From contig NZ_JACJHY010000020.1 of the NCBI RefSeq assembly GCF_014138625.1, positions 62,001-126,000 on the forward strand: a stretch of DNA of 64,000 nt. Reading direction: 5' to 3'. The translations under genes were made by a program, and so were the position numbers. Positions 60,973 through 64,000 of the stretch are shown here, one piece after another. The notes under the pieces are model-generated. The model did not search any database, had not been told where the DNA came from, and worked only from the letters and a program-made list of their open reading frames with translations. Source of the stretch: Aminobacter ciceronei (GTDB taxonomy: Bacteria > Pseudomonadota > Alphaproteobacteria > Rhizobiales > Rhizobiaceae). Every line of letters starts with the position of its first letter. Position 1 is the first letter of the stretch.

Positions 60973-61117
60973 GCTATCCGGCTTTGGGAGGAGAAGGAGC
61001 CATGACAGCGTATTTGTACGCCGGAACTTGCGCGTGGGGCGGCGCGATAACGCGCAGCGTCAGCGTTGTGACAAGCTTGGTCGAGTATCGATGCGGCGGA
61101 TCGGGGAGGCTCTGCAC

Positions 61118-61978
61118 ATGACCAGTCTTGTGCAAGCGATCATCGACGGCCTGATGGTGGGCGGCGTCTACGCGGTTATCTCCATCGGGCTGACCTTGGT
61201 GTTCGGCGTGCTTGGCATCGTCAACTTTGCTCAGGCCGAGTTTCTGATGCTGGGGATGTACATCGCCTATTTCGCATGGGCGGCGCTGGGCCTGGATCCA
61301 CTGGCCGGGGCTTTCCTGGCTTTCGGCATTGTTTTCGCCTTGGGGTACGGACTGCAGCGGACGATTATCCAGCGGGTGCTGAAAGCCCCCGCGGTATCGC
61401 AAGTGTTTCTAACCGTCGGCTTGCTCATCGTCATGGAGAACGGGGCATTGCTCGCGTTCGGTTCGCAAATCCGATCCGTGACAACGGCCTACCAGACGAA
61501 ATCGCTGCAGATCGGCCCTTTCTTCGTCAGTCTGCCGTATCTCGCAGCATTTCTGATGTCGATCGCCAGTGGTGTGTCACTCTGGTGGGTACTTAACCGC
61601 AGCTGGCTCGGCATGGCCATTCGCGCTACCGCTATCGACCCGATGGCCGGGCGCCTGATTGGCATCAACATCGATCGGGTGATGGCAATTGCATTTGGTC
61701 TTGGCGTGGGCCTCACGGCGTTCGGTGGCGCAGTGGTCCTGCCTTATCTTTCGGTGTTTCCAACAGCTGGCAGCCAATTCGTGGTGCTCATGTTCACCGT
61801 CGCGGTGCTGGGCGGACTCGGAAGCGTAGCCGGAGCTGTGGTCGGCGGGCTAGCTGTCGGCGTCATCACGTCGGTCTCGGCACTGATGTTTCCGATCCAA
61901 CTGCAAAATCTGGTTCTGTTCCTTGTTTTCATTGCCATCCTTGCGCTTCGGCCGGATGGGTTGATGGGGCGTGCGTGA
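61118..61978 (+). CDS. LivH-type branched-chain-amino-acid-family ABC permease
   Basis: A 286-residue polytopic permease: IIDGLMVGGVYAVISIGLTL, VFGVLGIVNFAQAEFLMLGM and the coupling loop RSWLGMAIRATAIDPMAGRL. GGGGAGGC precedes the ATG at 61118. Members of this family carry branched-chain amino acids, urea, amides or aromatic and hydroxy acids. The linked enolase-superfamily enzyme suggests a carboxylate. Confidence 0.9.
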   Translation: MTSLVQAIIDGLMVGGVYAVISIGLTLVFGVLGIVNFAQAEFLMLGMYIAYFAWAALGLDPLAGAFLAFGIVFALGYGLQRTIIQRVLKAPAVSQVFLTVGLLIVMENGALLAFGSQIRSVTTAYQTKSLQIGPFFVSLPYLAAFLMSIASGVSLWWVLNRSWLGMAIRATAIDPMAGRLIGINIDRVMAIAFGLGVGLTAFGGAVVLPYLSVFPTAGSQFVVLMFTVAVLGGLGSVAGAVVGGLAVGVITSVSALMFPIQLQNLVLFLVFIAILALRPDGLMGRA

Positions 61979-62967
61979 TGACTATGCGACAGACTTTCCT
62001 TTTGATCTGCTTCGCGACACTTATCCCCCTCGCGTTGGAGCCCAACGGCTACTACATCCGGATCCTCACGCTCGCGCTTTTGTTTGCCGCCCTGGGCCAG
62101 GCCTGGAACATCGTGGGCGGACTCGCCGGGCAGATGTCACTTGGCCATGCCGCCTTCTTTGGACTTGGCGCCTACACCTCCACGCTGCTTCTCATTCATT
62201 TCGGGATATCGCCTTGGATCGGGATGCTCGCCGGAGGAGTGCTCGGCGGAATCGCCGCCTTCCTGCTCAGCCTGCCAACGATGAGACTAAAGGGGCATTA
62301 TTTCGCGCTTGGGACTCTGGCCTTTGCCGAGGTCTTTCGGGTGATTGCAAACACCTGGTCTTCTCTGACCGGGGGGCCTGTTGGCCTATCCGTTCCCTTC
62401 AGTGAGCCGTCACTGGCAATGCTTCAATTTAATGAAACGCGGTCGTACTACTATCTTATGCTCGCCGCCTTCGTGGCGGTCAGCATGATCTTCGTGATAA
62501 TTGTGCAAGGCAGGCTCGGCTACCGACTGCGTGCCGTAAAAGAAGGGCCGGATGCTGCCGAGGTAATCGGTGTAAACACCACCCGCGTTAAGATCCATGC
62601 TGCCGTGATATCCGGGTCGCTAACGGCGATGCTTGGCACCCTTTACGCCCAGCTGAACTTTTTCTTCGACCCAGACACCGTGTTTGGCGCGCTTCAGATA
62701 TCAATCCGCATTGCGCTGATCGTAATCGTTGGCGGCATCGGCACGCTCTTTGGTCCTCTTTTGGGTGCGCTGCTGATCATTCCCCTCGAGGAGTTCGCCA
62801 ATGTAATGCTTGCCGATCGAGCGGCCGGCCTGTCACAGCTGACTTACGGCGCGTTACTGATGGCGATTGTCTTGCTCCAGCCACAGGGCCTCGCCGAATT
62901 CGCGAAGAAACTGGCCGCGCGTATTTCCGGAAAGGTGATGTCATCCAAGACGGAGGCGCGGACATGA
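61978..62967 (+). CDS. LivM-type branched-chain-amino-acid-family ABC permease
   Basis: A 329-residue permease with the LivM landmark AWNIVGGLAGQMSLGHAAFF, then FALGTLAFAEVFRVIANTWS and GGIGTLFGPLLGALLIIPLE. It overlaps the end of the LivH-like gene by one base; a GTG three bases earlier is an alternative start. Confidence 0.9.
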   Translation: MTMRQTFLLICFATLIPLALEPNGYYIRILTLALLFAALGQAWNIVGGLAGQMSLGHAAFFGLGAYTSTLLLIHFGISPWIGMLAGGVLGGIAAFLLSLPTMRLKGHYFALGTLAFAEVFRVIANTWSSLTGGPVGLSVPFSEPSLAMLQFNETRSYYYLMLAAFVAVSMIFVIIVQGRLGYRLRAVKEGPDAAEVIGVNTTRVKIHAAVISGSLTAMLGTLYAQLNFFFDPDTVFGALQISIRIALIVIVGGIGTLFGPLLGALLIIPLEEFANVMLADRAAGLSQLTYGALLMAIVLLQPQGLAEFAKKLAARISGKVMSSKTEART

Positions 62968-63689
62968 ATACCCCGCTCTTGTCTGTCGAGGGCCTTTCGA
63001 AACGGTTTGGCGGCCTGCAGGCACTCTCGGATGTGACCTTCGCAGTCAACACGGGAGAGATCGTAGGCCTGATCGGTCCCAACGGCGCCGGAAAATCCAC
63101 CTTGTTTTCTACGCTGGTCGGTCTGCATCGTCCTAGCGCAGGGAAAGTGGCCTTGAACGGCCGGGATGTAACGGGATTGCGGCCGCACGTGATCGCCGCA
63201 AACGGCCTCACCAAAACATTCCAGAACGTGTCGCTTTTCGCAGGATCTAGCGTACTCGACAATGTCCTGATTGGCGGCCTTGTGCACTCGAGGGTTGCGA
63301 GCGCCCGCGGCTTCGCCATGGACTGCCTTAAGCGAGTTGGGATTTCCGACATCGCGCAACGCAGCGCCGGGAGTCTTTCCTTCCCGGAGCGGGCAAGGGT
63401 CGAGGTGGCTCGCGCCCTTTGCACGAGGCCGAAGGTGCTGCTGCTTGATGAGGTCATGGCGGCACTGAATACCGCGGAGATGGACGAGGTCATCGGCCTG
63501 ATCCGCGACCTGCGGAAGGATGGGCTGACTGTGGTCATCGTCGAACATCACATGCGCGCCATCATGTCGGTCTGCGATCGGATTTTCGTCCTTAACTTTG
63601 GCCAGCTCATCGCCGACGGACCGCCGGCGCATATCGCGCGCCATCCCGAGGTGGTTGAAGCGTATTTGGGACGCGAACATGATGTTTGA
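62964..63689 (+). CDS. LivG-type ABC ATPase with variant signature
   Basis: A 241-residue ATPase: Walker A GPNGAGKSTL, Q-loop TKTFQNVSLF, Walker B VLLLDEVMAALN and H-loop IVEHHMRAI. The signature LSFPERARVEV lacks the SGG core. Such loss is known among LivG proteins, so it need not mean inactivity. ATGA overlap with the LivM-like gene; its end overlaps the LivF-like start. Confidence 0.9.
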   Translation: MNTPLLSVEGLSKRFGGLQALSDVTFAVNTGEIVGLIGPNGAGKSTLFSTLVGLHRPSAGKVALNGRDVTGLRPHVIAANGLTKTFQNVSLFAGSSVLDNVLIGGLVHSRVASARGFAMDCLKRVGISDIAQRSAGSLSFPERARVEVARALCTRPKVLLLDEVMAALNTAEMDEVIGLIRDLRKDGLTVVIVEHHMRAIMSVCDRIFVLNFGQLIADGPPAHIARHPEVVEAYLGREHDV

Positions 63690-64000
63690 TAAGCCTTCAG
63701 ATCGGCTTGGTCCGCCATCGTCCGCCGCCAGACTTCTGGTACTTCGCGATGTCCATGCAGGATACGATAATCGCGACGTGCTGCACGGCGTAACGATGGA
63801 AGTTGGCGACGGCGAATTTGTCTGCGTCATCGGCGCGAACACGGCAGGCAAGAGCACGCTGCTGCGGGCAATTTCTCGCATCGTTCCGCGCGGCAAGGGG
63901 CAGATCGCCTTCGCCGGGCAGGATTTGTCGACCCTGAAGCCTCACGAAATCCCAACGCTTGGCATAGCTCATGTGCCCGAGGGAAGACATGTGTTCACCG
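63679..64000 (+). CDS. LivF-type ABC ATPase, N-terminal part (cut by window edge)
   Basis: The first 107 residues are present. LLVLRDVHAGYDNRDVLHGV and Walker A IGANTAGKSTLLRAISR are seen, followed by LGIAHVPEGRHVFT, the LivF-typical Q-loop region. Thr stands where most LivF proteins have Gly in GANGAGKS. The gene overlaps the LivG-like gene by 11 bases. No binding protein for this transporter is in the window; it is probably to the right. Confidence 0.9.
   Translation, partial: MMFDKPSDRLGPPSSAARLLVLRDVHAGYDNRDVLHGVTMEVGDGEFVCVIGANTAGKSTLLRAISRIVPRGKGQIAFAGQDLSTLKPHEIPTLGIAHVPEGRHVFT

Overview
The window looks like a rhizobial or closely related alphaproteobacterial genome (Hyphomicrobiales; Mesorhizobium, Aminobacter or similar). 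The grounds are a high-GC sequence, a Ros/MucR regulator, an alphaproteobacterial porin, NitT-, Dpp- and Liv-type ABC transporters, and above all a conjugative backbone with the gene content of the ICEMlSymR7A family of symbiosis islands. No rRNA, tRNA, CRISPR array or integrase is visible.

Region 1 (1-11.7 kb) is a metabolic island: two divergent transcription units around a 396-bp spacer with two copies of the operator TGTCGGC-N2-GCCGACA. Leftward lie a SulP anion transporter and formate-tetrahydrofolate ligase. Rightward lie a PanB-like protein that has lost two metal-binding aspartates, a NitT/SsuABC-type transporter with two unequal ATPases (one carrying an N-terminal CRP-like domain), a MetF-like protein, a TauE/SafE exporter and a CRP/FNR regulator. 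Together they suggest uptake of a sulfonate-like anion, transfer of a one-carbon unit to tetrahydrofolate, and export of sulfite or sulfate. The substrate is unknown.

Region 2 (12.1-20.5 kb) is a defence island: a SIR2-HerA pair (the Nezha-type combination) extended by a KTSC protein and a PD-(D/E)XK-like nuclease, then a large helicase-nuclease lying between two near-identical 21-bp repeats. The right repeat abuts a broken C-terminal piece of parB, so this module replaced the left part of the mobile element.

Region 3 (20.5-47.2 kb) is the conjugative element: HU, a frameshifted DUF736 gene, MucR and DUF932; the excision switch qseC/qseM-fseA-rdfS, in which fseA is split in +1 geometry; repA with three iterons but no parA beside it; traF, a transglycosylase, rlxS and traG; the trb mating-pair operon; and a traI/traR quorum-sensing pair. 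By analogy with R7A, TraR plus acyl-homoserine lactone would switch on fseA, FseA would switch on rdfS and excision, and QseM, repressed by QseC, would hold the system off.

Region 4 (47.4-64 kb) holds catabolic cargo: a TetR/HisC-like unit divergent from a Dpp-type ABC transporter with its own porin, a serine beta-lactamase-fold hydrolase, an IS21 remnant, and a LacI-controlled unit of an atypical enolase-superfamily enzyme with a Liv-type ABC transporter that runs off the right edge.
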